Part shown: one piece after another, positions 49,917-58,168 of the stretch
Layout of the letters: every line of letters begins with the position of its first letter
Numbering within the stretch: the first letter of the stretch is position 1
Source of the DNA: G965267605 sp965267605
GTDB lineage: Bacteria > Bacteroidota > Bacteroidia > Flavobacteriales_E > Vicingaceae
Length of the DNA stretch: 64,000 nt
Assembly: GCA_965267605.1 (NCBI GenBank)
Contig: OZ254088.1
Location: 3,410,001-3,474,000, forward strand
Reading direction: 5' to 3'
The notes under the pieces: model-generated
What the model was told of the DNA's origin: nothing
Databases searched by the model: none
The model's input: the letters and a program-made list of their open reading frames with translations, nothing else
Position numbers and translations under genes: made by a program

Positions 49917-50809
49917 ACGTTCCTAAATCCTGTACTATAATTTACACCATTTGGACGAGGTTTCATCTTGTGAGGGTTCTTCATTAGTCCTGTTGACCAG
50001 TTGGAGCCAACTGGAGGAAGCTTCTCATCAGCTAGCCACTCTGATACATTCCCATCGATGTTATACAAATAGTGGTCCTTTTTTCCGTAACCGGGTCGCA
50101 CCTTTCGCATAGGTTCCTGATACAGCGAATCAAGCTTGCAAGGCTCCATTGCTACCTGGGCATCTTTAAGATATGCAACAATGTTCTTTGGCCCTCGACC
50201 CTTCACATATGCTTTGTCGTTTTGTTTTAGAGAGTCTCGATACTGGATCATTCGCGTGCGGTCTTTCAGATCAGGGAGCCTGTACTTGATATGGTAGGGG
50301 AATTGCGATGCCACTTTATGGCCATTCTTTCCCCACTCCGCCCATTTTGCGGAAGTGAAATGGTTGTCTGCGGTCTGTTTAGGATTGAACGCCAATACAC
50401 CAGCGCGGATCAGCATAACCTCCAGTACACGATCAGTTCTCCATTGTGTGAAAGCTAACGCTTGTTCTCTTGTTACACCAACAACTGGATAATCTCTGTA
50501 CTTCGGATGTCTAAGGTAAAAGGCCGTGTACGTCTTCACGCATTTGCGTTCGAACCAAACCAGGGAATCGGGCAGGGTAGCTTTGAATTCTTCGGAACCT
50601 TCTCCGAAGACCCGCTGTGTCCAAAACATGTATTCCAACCAATTGAAATTGGTGATCTCGGCTTGATCACAGTAGAAATTCCAGTCTACCGGAACGGTAC
50701 CTGGGGGGTCCATTTTCTTCTTATAGTTCTTCGCATTTAGCTTTTGCGCATCGGTGTGCCCAGAAGCCAATACCAACAAACACACAGTAATTACTGCAGT
50801 TACTCTCAT
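49892..50809 (-). CDS. SUMF1/EgtB/PvdO-type (formylglycine-generating-enzyme fold) secreted protein, probably non-catalytic
   Basis: The 305-residue protein has a signal peptide (1-21, SGHTDAQ) and an FGE-sulfatase fold. Signs are DWNFYCDQAEITNFNWLEYM, YPVVGVTREQALAFTQWRTD, RLPDLKDR, LYNIDGNVSEWLADEK and the C-terminal GVNYSTGFRNVCSW. The usual R-G-G-S-W strand and the two active-site cysteines of formylglycine-generating enzymes are not seen, so a structural or binding role is more likely. GldK and GldJ of the gliding/T9SS machinery are similar cases but are longer. It lies in the sigma-factor-led operon. Confidence 0.8.
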   Translation of the reverse strand: MRVTAVITVCLLVLASGHTDAQKLNAKNYKKKMDPPGTVPVDWNFYCDQAEITNFNWLEYMFWTQRVFGEGSEEFKATLPDSLVWFERKCVKTYTAFYLRHPKYRDYPVVGVTREQALAFTQWRTDRVLEVMLIRAGVLAFNPKQTADNHFTSAKWAEWGKNGHKVASQFPYHIKYRLPDLKDRTRMIQYRDSLKQNDKAYVKGRGPKNIVAYLKDAQVAMEPCKLDSLYQEPMRKVRPGYGKKDHYLYNIDGNVSEWLADEKLPPVGSNWSTGLMKNPHKMKPRPNGVNYSTGFRNVCSWEKLW

Positions 50810-50836
50810 CCTCTCGTTCGTACGTTTTGTTCGTGA

Positions 50837-51478
50837 CTATCGAGACATATTGTTCGATAGTGTTCCTCCATTTGTGTCATCCCTGGGGACGATTCTCCCC
50901 CAACGTTTTTCTTTCGGTGGCTTCGCATTGATAACGCTCAGGTCCACAGCACAGAATACGCAAGATGGCCCACCCTTAGATACCAATGAACCTGGGGTAT
51001 AGCATTCAATGGTAGTTTCCAGCGGGTAGCTTACCCAAATAACTTTTTTGCCATCTGAAATCATGGTTTTCCCCTTACTCTCAACCATCTTCATCTTTGT
51101 TGATTTGAATGACGATAGTTTACCCTTATGAAACCTCCTCCGGAAATGCTTCAGACTTCGTTTGGAATAGTAGAGTTCCAGCTCAGCAACATCCTTATTA
51201 ATAGCATACGTGGTATACTTTCTTCCCTTCCTGTCCAGCTTTCTTTGCTGTCTCCGAAGTCTCATTCCTTCCGCAATGTCTGCGCCAGGAGACCCTTTTG
51301 TTCCTTCCCACTCCAATTGAAGCTCAGGGTGGTGTCCTTTGCAAGCATAAATTCCGTGAATGGAAGCCTTGCGTACTTTGATGGTTCTGGTCTGCGCTAA
51401 AGCTACGCTTGCGCACACCATGAACAAACAGAGGAAGGCGGAATACCGCCTAATGGACCTATGGATTTGATCAAACAT
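50837..51478 (-). CDS. secreted basic protein of unknown function
   Basis: The 213-residue protein has a signal peptide (about 10-28, VCASVALAQ) with a longer charged N-terminal region. The mature part is rich in Lys and Arg (RLRRQQRKLDRKGRKYTTYA; KRSLKHFRRRFHKGKLSS) and has a Cys cluster towards the end (IECYTPGSLVSKGGPSCVFC). No domain is recognised. It lies 16 bp after the 573-residue membrane protein and 27 bp before the SUMF1-like gene, so it is in the same operon. Confidence 0.7.
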   Translation of the reverse strand: MFDQIHRSIRRYSAFLCLFMVCASVALAQTRTIKVRKASIHGIYACKGHHPELQLEWEGTKGSPGADIAEGMRLRRQQRKLDRKGRKYTTYAINKDVAELELYYSKRSLKHFRRRFHKGKLSSFKSTKMKMVESKGKTMISDGKKVIWVSYPLETTIECYTPGSLVSKGGPSCVFCAVDLSVINAKPPKEKRWGRIVPRDDTNGGTLSNNMSR

Positions 51479-51494
51479 CCGCCTCCCCTCCGTT

Positions 51495-53216
51495 CTAGAT
51501 ATTCAGGACTTCTTTGATCTTAAGGGCAGTTAACTCATCTTTCTTAACAATGTTAAGATTGAACTGCTTCTTATGGTCTCTACCTTTTCGCAGTCCACTG
51601 AAGTCTACGTCTGAGGTATATGCCAGATCACCGTCCTTTGTGATTCCCCACACCACATTATTCTCTGATGGATTCACATCGTATCGCATGCGTTTCATGC
51701 CGGTTAATGTGAAGTACATGTTTCTTCCACGCTCTACCAGTACCAGTTGATTGAAATACAGCGAATCTGATCCTGGTACATCGTACTTGGCAAAGATGGT
51801 ACAGCCCTTTGGCCACTTCTGCGGTGAATCGCAGTTGAAGGTTCCAAAGTTCTTGGCCTGGAATACACGGTATACTTTATCCTGTGAAGCAAATATGGTT
51901 CTGACCTGCTCTTGTTGCTTCTTGATTGCAGCCATCCGTGCAGCATACGCATCTTCCATTCGCTCGATCAGGTCTTTCAGTTCCTTTTGCTTGTTCTTCT
52001 CATCCGTTCTGCGTTGTGCAAGATCTGTCTTGTACTGCTTCATATCGTTTTCGAACTGGCGCTTAGCTGAAGCGAAGTTCTTCTCATCGAACACCGGATA
52101 TACTTCAAATGACTTCTTCGTTTTACCTCTCCAAAGGGTCATTTCGTATAGGCCATTTTCCTTAGAGGACAGTTCAATATCAGTCCACTGCGTTTCATAG
52201 TAGTTGGCCTCAAAGCGACTTTTAGGATCCACCTCGAACAATACCTTCGTGAAGTTTTTCAGCTCAGGGAATTCCTTAGGATCGATATCGATATCAAAAC
52301 TGTAGCGCTTTGGATTCGCCTTTTTTGGTGAAACAGGCTTGGTTTTCTCCATACTGGAGATGTCTTTTTTAATCACCGCCAATTCATCTTTGGCAACATC
52401 TACCCTTTTGCTCTCCTGCGGAACAACCTGGGCAACAGTCATCTGCTCAACGTCCTTAACGTTGTCTGCATAATCCTGCGCTGGCTCAGGATCACTACCT
52501 GACTCTATCACAACCTGGTCTTTGCCAATGTCGAGCCATTCACCTGCAGCAGTATCAAACTCATACAGATTGTAATGATCTCCCTTATAGTTGCTACGCA
52601 TCTTCACATTGATAGGCTTCTCCGGATCGAGGAATACCCTTTGGTCTCCCTGATACGCAAAGATTTGCATCATGCCAGCGGATTCGAACTGGTGCTCGGA
52701 TCCCTCATGCTCATACGTCATGGGGATACCACATAACACCTGGTCCACTACATCGTGGAATTCCCTGTATTCGATCCTGATATCACCTTTTACTTCGTTT
52801 CCTTCTCTGTCTATAAAAGCATGAGCCGGAATAGTAATCTCAGAACCTGTGAAGTGTTCGATGACCGTTTCCTTGTTGCCGTTTGTTTGGTATTTGTTGA
52901 ACGGTATATCAAGTTCCGGTACGGGTGGCTTAATTGTTTTCTTTTCGAGAGTCGCCAGTTGATTCTCCTCAACTGCCTCTATTCTGTTCTGGTTTTCATC
53001 ATTGGTAAGGTTGTCATCGTTTCCACCGGGCCATAGGCTAATAGTGGATACTGCGATTACAACCGCTGCAGCTGAAGCCATCACCCATGGACTTTTATAC
53101 CATGGTTTGAGACCAGCCGGAACCTGTTGCACCAGGCCTTCGAAGTCCTGTCTGCCTTTGATTTCTTCAGAAGAAACCTGAGGTTCGTCTATGATGATCT
53201 TTGGTTTCTTATTCAT
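51495..53216 (-). CDS. membrane-anchored protein next to the ECF sigma factor (possible anti-sigma regulator)
   Basis: The ATG at 53216 gives 573 residues; a GTG at 53219 is the only alternative. A cytoplasmic N-terminus of about 45 residues precedes one membrane helix (about 47-65, WVMASAAAVVIAVSTISLW), an arrangement seen in anti-sigma factors, although no zinc-binding H-x3-C-x2-C is present. The periplasmic part has a domain common in Bacteroidota (ITIPAHAFIDREGNEVKGDI, YREFHDVVDQVLCGIPMTYE, SAGMMQIFAYQGD). A coiled-coil stretch (about 375-430) and a C-terminal beta-rich region (KRMRYDVNPSENNVVWGITK) follow. It starts within 5 bp of the sigma factor stop. Confidence 0.75.
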   Translation of the reverse strand: MNKKPKIIIDEPQVSSEEIKGRQDFEGLVQQVPAGLKPWYKSPWVMASAAAVVIAVSTISLWPGGNDDNLTNDENQNRIEAVEENQLATLEKKTIKPPVPELDIPFNKYQTNGNKETVIEHFTGSEITIPAHAFIDREGNEVKGDIRIEYREFHDVVDQVLCGIPMTYEHEGSEHQFESAGMMQIFAYQGDQRVFLDPEKPINVKMRSNYKGDHYNLYEFDTAAGEWLDIGKDQVVIESGSDPEPAQDYADNVKDVEQMTVAQVVPQESKRVDVAKDELAVIKKDISSMEKTKPVSPKKANPKRYSFDIDIDPKEFPELKNFTKVLFEVDPKSRFEANYYETQWTDIELSSKENGLYEMTLWRGKTKKSFEVYPVFDEKNFASAKRQFENDMKQYKTDLAQRRTDEKNKQKELKDLIERMEDAYAARMAAIKKQQEQVRTIFASQDKVYRVFQAKNFGTFNCDSPQKWPKGCTIFAKYDVPGSDSLYFNQLVLVERGRNMYFTLTGMKRMRYDVNPSENNVVWGITKDGDLAYTSDVDFSGLRKGRDHKKQFNLNIVKKDELTALKIKEVLNI

Positions 53217-53220
53217 CACC

Positions 53221-53745
53221 TTAAGTCTTAGTTCGTTTTTTCATTCGTTCAATAATCCGGTAGACCTTTACTTTTGCATTGTTTTCAGTCATCCCGGTGA
53301 TCTCTCCGATCTCCTTAAAGGATCGCTCCTCAAAGAATCTCATTTCAACCAATTCAAGATCTGCTTCCGATAAATCTGCAAGCAGATCGAGCAGTGCAAC
53401 CCGTTGTTCATCCTTCACGTGGTCATAATGCTCGAATAAATCATCGAGAATTTCTGACTTGGCCTTCAGCGCCCGGGTTGCCTTCTCCTCTTTGAAGGCA
53501 TCATGACAAGCGTTTCGCGCAATGCGGTATAACCATGACGAGAATGGCAAACCTCTGAACTGATACTTCGAAATGTTCTGCATCGCCTTAAGGAAAACCT
53601 GGGAAGTGATATCATATGCGGCTTCCTTGTCGGTTACCCTTTGGTAAACAAAACGAAAGATCTGTTCGTGGTACTTCTCGTAAAGTGGTTTGAACGCCCT
53701 TAGTTCTTCCTTGGCTGCCTTTATGATCTCTTCTTCAAGACTCAT
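53221..53745 (-). CDS. ECF-type RNA polymerase sigma factor
   Basis: From the ATG at 53745 the protein has 174 residues; a GTG at 53826 would add a Ser/Thr-rich stretch untypical of the family. Region 2 is seen in RAFKPLYEKYHEQIFRFVYQ and KYQFRGLPFSSWLYRIARNA. Region 4 is seen in LLADLSEADLELVEMRFFEE and RSFKEIGEITGMTENNAKVK, a helix-turn-helix. It should direct RNA polymerase to a set of envelope genes. It is first in a compact minus-strand operon of mostly exported proteins, and the next gene may encode its membrane regulator. Confidence 0.93.
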   Translation of the reverse strand: MSLEEEIIKAAKEELRAFKPLYEKYHEQIFRFVYQRVTDKEAAYDITSQVFLKAMQNISKYQFRGLPFSSWLYRIARNACHDAFKEEKATRALKAKSEILDDLFEHYDHVKDEQRVALLDLLADLSEADLELVEMRFFEERSFKEIGEITGMTENNAKVKVYRIIERMKKRTKT

Positions 53746-53892
53746 GATCTGATGCTCCGACCGTGTTGAAGAAGATATGGAATTCTGGGCTTGCAACACT
53801 TTTGATATACCTGTACTTGTACTCACTTTTTAATCGCCTTTCATCTATACAACTGGCGATTTCCAAAAAGATACAGGGTGTGGTGAAAAAAA

Positions 53893-56800
53893 TTACATCA
53901 CTTTGATGCCTACAAACAACAGGTCATCTACCTGTTCGTACTCTCCACGCCACTCGTCAAAGCGATCCATGAGGATCTTTTTCTGCTCGCGCATGGGGAG
54001 TTCGGATATCTCTATGAGCATATTCTGCAGACGCTTGATCTTGAATTTTTTGAATTTCGGACCACCGAATTGATCAGCATACCCATCTGAGAAAATATAG
54101 AGGTTATCTCCCTTTTCTACGTAGAGGTCATGACCCGTGAACTCTTTGCCTTCAGCCATTTTTCCACCAATGGCATGAATACTCCCATCGAAAATGGAAA
54201 GCTTGCCATTGCGGATATGGTACATAGGTCTTTTGGCTCCGGCATATTGTACCCAGTTCGTTTTGGTGTGATACGCCATGATGGATAGGTCCAGGCCATC
54301 ATTCATGTCCATCCCTTCATCATTTCCACGGGTTAGGGTTGCGCGGAGGTCCTTTTCCAGAATGTTCATAGCATCTTGCGGGGCATTGATATCTGCTTTG
54401 GTAACGATCTGGCTGATCAGTGTAGAACTGATCATACTCATGAAAGCTCCCGGAACGCCATGACCAGTGCAATCACCAACGGCAAGGATGCATACATCGT
54501 TGGTAAACGTGTACCAGTAGAAGTCACCACTTACAATGTCCCGCGGTTCATACAGCACAAAGGAATCTGTGAAGATGGTGTCGAACTGATCAAGTGGTGG
54601 AAGAATGGACTGCTGAATACGTTTTGCGTAAACGATACTATCCGTAATGTCTTTGTTTTTGTTTTCTAGCTCGGCTGTAAGGGTTAGCAGTTTGCGTTTT
54701 TCTTTGTCGATGATCTTGGTACGCTCAAGCACCTTTTGCTCCAGACTGATCTTAGCTTTCCTAAGGCGGTACGTACTCAATTTATTGATCAGGAATGCAA
54801 AAATTGCCAGTACAAGACCGTAGCAGGTGTAAGCCCACCAGGTTCTGTACCATGGAGGAAGGATGGTGAATTTGAACTGCTGTTCTTCACAGATCACGTG
54901 ATAGATGTTCCTCGCACGAACCCTGAACACATAATCCCCCTCCGGAAGGTTGGCGTATTCCTTGAAAGGATCTGAAGACCAGTGACTCCATTCATTCTCA
55001 TACCCTTTCAACTGCACTTGATACTGGTTCCAGGAAGGGTTCTGATAGGCTTGTGCGCAAAATTCGAAACGAAGCTGGTTGTTGTTATAAGGAATCTGGA
55101 ACCTTCCATTTCTTCTCTTGATGTTGGTATTCAGATAGATGGACGTGTCCTGATAAAGCGCATTTCGAATAAGTAGATTGAACGATTTCTGAAACTTCTG
55201 CGTGCGTTCCAGATTCACCGTTACAATACCCTCAGCGCCAGCGAGCCACAACTTACCGTGAACTACTTTCGGCTGCCCCGTATTGAATAACTTCTCACTG
55301 ATCCTTACACCCGGGTAATAGGTGGGCACATACACGCTGGAATCTGTTTCGTAAGCTTCGAAGAAAATATAATCGCCATCTACCTGTCCTTTGCACCATA
55401 TAGAACCACTTTGGAAGTCCTGAGCAAAGGAGAGCAGTTGGAACCTTGGGTCAAGAAACCGTTGATCAAGCCGGGGAAACTTGGTGCTGATCACTTTACC
55501 CTCTTTAGAGAGCCGTATGCCACCTTCCTTCCGATACAACAGTTGGGAGCCATTGAAACGACTTCGCTCACTTCCTCTAAGTTGGTCAGCCTTTAGGCGA
55601 ATGCCTTTCATTTTGAGCTCATAAGGAGGCCTGAACGAAGATGGCTCAATAACCATTGAACTGTCCAGGCGCGTTACAAAAAGCAGATGCCCGCCCGGGC
55701 CTTCAATCATGGTTTGGATCACGTCCTTAAATTCAAAGTACTGATGCGTTGCCAACCTTCCGTTCTCGATGTAACAGATCGCCAGACCGTCTGTGAGTCC
55801 CAGATACAGTAAGTTAGAATCCGTTTCTGAATTCAGCATTTGGAACACTGTATTAAAAGGGAAAACCCTGGAGACTCGATCGTTTACAACTTCGAAAAGG
55901 CCGTCCGAGGTTGCCGCAAGGATCTTCCCCCTGAAGGCTTTGATCTCCCAGACCTGTCCATCATAGCCAGGCAATCGCTCGAAGGTCTCACTAAAAGCTT
56001 TCGCGTTTGCGTTGTAACGATACACTCCATTGCCGGTAGCAATTAACGTTTGATTACCGAAGTGTCCAACATCACGTGGGTAGCCAAGTAGACCTTGCTT
56101 AGTGCTGTAGAAGGCCAATGGCAGTGAAATATCAATGAAAGAAATTCCTTTGGCTGTTGCAGCCCAAAGTCCTTTGTCCTCATCCACAAATAGGTACTTC
56201 ACATTGTTGGAAATGAGGCCATTTTCAGTAGTGAAATGACCAATCACATTGCCCTCGTGATCAATCACGTACACTCCATTTTCCAGTGTGGCAAAGGCCC
56301 AGATACGATCACTTACCCTTACACCATGGTACACACGTGCATCAATAAGCTCTTGCTCATTGTCTACTTTAAAGTCTTCAGTTTCACCGGTAAGTGTATT
56401 AATGAAATAGAATCCGCCACTGCCGCTGTACACGAGAATGGTGCGCTCATCAATTTTGTCAACAAAGAATACCTTTTGCCCAACAAGCCACTCGCCTCCG
56501 TTCACTGCTGCGAACTTCTTTCCATTAAATTTCTTGAGCCCATCTCGCTTGGTAATGGCGTACAGATCTCCATCGGCTTCAAACGCAAGGTGGGCACTGA
56601 ACCTTACTTCATGTACGATAATGGTGTCGTCTACATATTGGAAGGCCTTGTTGAAGGAGAAGAACATGACTCCATGCCTGGTGAAATGCGTATTCCAGAT
56701 ATCTCTGAAATCTCTATGTTCCTTTGGAATTTTATCGAACAGCGATACATAGTGCAGCCCGTTTACAGAGTCAGCGAAGAAGTATCCGAAATCTTCTTTG

Positions 56801-57093
56801 AGGCCTACGTAGGTTTTGTTGTCAGTTCCATGGTCCATGGACCGAACAGTGTTTGATCCAAAACCCAGCGAATGCCACATCTTGCCATCAAATTCTTTTA
56901 TCTCACCAGACATACCGAAGTACATCAGACCACGGTGATCCTGGGTTACAGTCCAAACGGTACTGGATCCTTTAAACTCTCTGGCGGAGTAATTCAGAAT
57001 AAAGGGAAGGCCGTATTGGTCCTGGGCTTTAACAGGATGGAGTGAGAGCAGAGTAGTGAGGGTCGCCAACAGCGCCAGAATGTAACTGCGCAT
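53893..57093 (-). CDS. sensor with beta-propeller, Y_Y_Y and SpoIIE (PP2C) phosphatase domains
   Basis: The ATG at 57093 gives 1066 residues; a TTG at 57108 overlaps the -7 element. Order: signal peptide (1-23, PVKAQ), two-component-regulator propeller repeats (to about 660), a Y_Y_Y domain (about 671-737, ENEWSHWSSDPFKEYANLPE), one membrane helix (about 749-771), a coiled coil (about 775-830), and a SpoIIE-type Ser/Thr phosphatase (about 845-1066). The phosphatase has SGDFYW, GDCTGHGVPGAFMSMI and YIFSDGYADQFGG with metal-binding Asp. The periplasmic propeller likely senses a ligand and drives dephosphorylation of an anti-anti-sigma-like partner, not found here. Confidence 0.93.
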   Translation of the reverse strand: MRSYILALLATLTTLLSLHPVKAQDQYGLPFILNYSAREFKGSSTVWTVTQDHRGLMYFGMSGEIKEFDGKMWHSLGFGSNTVRSMDHGTDNKTYVGLKEDFGYFFADSVNGLHYVSLFDKIPKEHRDFRDIWNTHFTRHGVMFFSFNKAFQYVDDTIIVHEVRFSAHLAFEADGDLYAITKRDGLKKFNGKKFAAVNGGEWLVGQKVFFVDKIDERTILVYSGSGGFYFINTLTGETEDFKVDNEQELIDARVYHGVRVSDRIWAFATLENGVYVIDHEGNVIGHFTTENGLISNNVKYLFVDEDKGLWAATAKGISFIDISLPLAFYSTKQGLLGYPRDVGHFGNQTLIATGNGVYRYNANAKAFSETFERLPGYDGQVWEIKAFRGKILAATSDGLFEVVNDRVSRVFPFNTVFQMLNSETDSNLLYLGLTDGLAICYIENGRLATHQYFEFKDVIQTMIEGPGGHLLFVTRLDSSMVIEPSSFRPPYELKMKGIRLKADQLRGSERSRFNGSQLLYRKEGGIRLSKEGKVISTKFPRLDQRFLDPRFQLLSFAQDFQSGSIWCKGQVDGDYIFFEAYETDSSVYVPTYYPGVRISEKLFNTGQPKVVHGKLWLAGAEGIVTVNLERTQKFQKSFNLLIRNALYQDTSIYLNTNIKRRNGRFQIPYNNNQLRFEFCAQAYQNPSWNQYQVQLKGYENEWSHWSSDPFKEYANLPEGDYVFRVRARNIYHVICEEQQFKFTILPPWYRTWWAYTCYGLVLAIFAFLINKLSTYRLRKAKISLEQKVLERTKIIDKEKRKLLTLTAELENKNKDITDSIVYAKRIQQSILPPLDQFDTIFTDSFVLYEPRDIVSGDFYWYTFTNDVCILAVGDCTGHGVPGAFMSMISSTLISQIVTKADINAPQDAMNILEKDLRATLTRGNDEGMDMNDGLDLSIMAYHTKTNWVQYAGAKRPMYHIRNGKLSIFDGSIHAIGGKMAEGKEFTGHDLYVEKGDNLYIFSDGYADQFGGPKFKKFKIKRLQNMLIEISELPMREQKKILMDRFDEWRGEYEQVDDLLFVGIKVM

Positions 57094-57105
57094 GAACGAA
57101 AGATA

Positions 57106-57113
57106 CAAATTTA
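57106..57113 (-). promoter_or_regulatory. TAAATTTG -7 promoter element of the propeller-SpoIIE gene
   Basis: Exact TAnnTTTG match on the minus strand, 12 bp before the ATG at 57093. It decides the start codon because the alternative TTG at 57108 lies inside it. Confidence 0.5.
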
Positions 57114-57150
57114 GGGTGCTTAGAAAAGCACACTCATTCAGTTAGCGAAA

Positions 57151-58134
57151 CTACTTCCAGGAAAGGGTCTTGGCAATGCTTTCCAACTCGATCAACTGAT
57201 CTCTTTTGTCGAAGTTAGGTGCATAGCAGAATGCATCCATGATCAGGATATCCTGGGCCCCGGGCTTAACAACTGCGTAGTGAACGAATGGACCACCCAT
57301 GAACTCTCGGTGCATGTTCCAAAGTCCTCTAACCTCTTTGGTGTAAAGACTGTCTACAGTAATTTCAGAAACCAGCACAGGATACTCTTCAAAGCACTTC
57401 TGATATGATCCTTCAGCACCACCGGGAATGTAGCTCTTGGTCATGGCATTTCTCATCAGGATCAGATTGGTGGTTGTAAGTGCACTATCCGTATAAGGAA
57501 TGGTGTATAGCAAGAGTGATTGCGTAATGGCGTGTTCTCCCACCTCTTTGTCCTTTCTAAGCCAGGTAAAATCTTCCTTGTCCAGGGCAAGTAAATATCC
57601 GGGTGGTACACTTAGATCTACACCATGCTTATCCAGAATCACTTTCTTCAATTCCTTTTGCGCAGTTCTCTTGTATCTCTTCACCAATCGATCTACCTCC
57701 TCGTTTCTGAACAAGTACAGGAATTCAAGCTTGTTCTTCAGAAATTCAGCTTCAACATCGGCTGCTGTTTTACCATTTACCGTAAGTATAAGCTGGTTTT
57801 TCGCCCACTGATTTTTAGAATAGCCAGACCTGGGTTCAAGATTGTCTTCGATGTTGACGAAAACAATATTTCGCGTGCTACGGAAGATTCTTCCAAATGC
57901 AGATTTTGGTACGTTGATCAATCGGAAGTAAACTTCCTCCTGCGGTAGCCCATGCTGAATTTCGTTGAAACAACCGCGAATAGCATCTCCGGCAACGCCA
58001 CCCCATGCAGCGGTATCCATAACTACAAGAATCTCATTGATCTTTCCCGTGCTTTCTGGTAGAAGTGGTCCCTCCTGGCTACAACCAAAAAACGTGGTTG
58101 CAGCTACACAGCACATAATGGCGAAACGTTTCAT
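57151..58134 (-). CDS. DUF4837-family lipoprotein
   Basis: This 327-residue lipoprotein has a lipobox at FFGC (Cys18). The family blocks are STGKINEILVVMDTAAWGGV, QEEVYFRLINVPKSAFGRIF, NIVFVNI, QWAKNQLILTVNGKTA and WNMHREFMGGPFVHYAVVKP. DUF4837 is almost confined to Bacteroidota and is uncharacterised. It lies between a LysM transglycosylase and the SpoIIE regulator on the same strand, with gaps of 34 and 57 bp. Confidence 0.92.
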   Translation of the reverse strand: MKRFAIMCCVAATTFFGCSQEGPLLPESTGKINEILVVMDTAAWGGVAGDAIRGCFNEIQHGLPQEEVYFRLINVPKSAFGRIFRSTRNIVFVNIEDNLEPRSGYSKNQWAKNQLILTVNGKTAADVEAEFLKNKLEFLYLFRNEEVDRLVKRYKRTAQKELKKVILDKHGVDLSVPPGYLLALDKEDFTWLRKDKEVGEHAITQSLLLYTIPYTDSALTTTNLILMRNAMTKSYIPGGAEGSYQKCFEEYPVLVSEITVDSLYTKEVRGLWNMHREFMGGPFVHYAVVKPGAQDILIMDAFCYAPNFDKRDQLIELESIAKTLSWK

Positions 58135-58168
58135 GATGTAAAGATGCTGATGTTTGTTGAATCCACAA

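Noticed and set aside
56236..56856. 206-residue plus-strand open frame inside the propeller-SpoIIE gene
   Set aside because: Antisense to a long, well-supported protein; Cys- and Val-rich composition with no motif.
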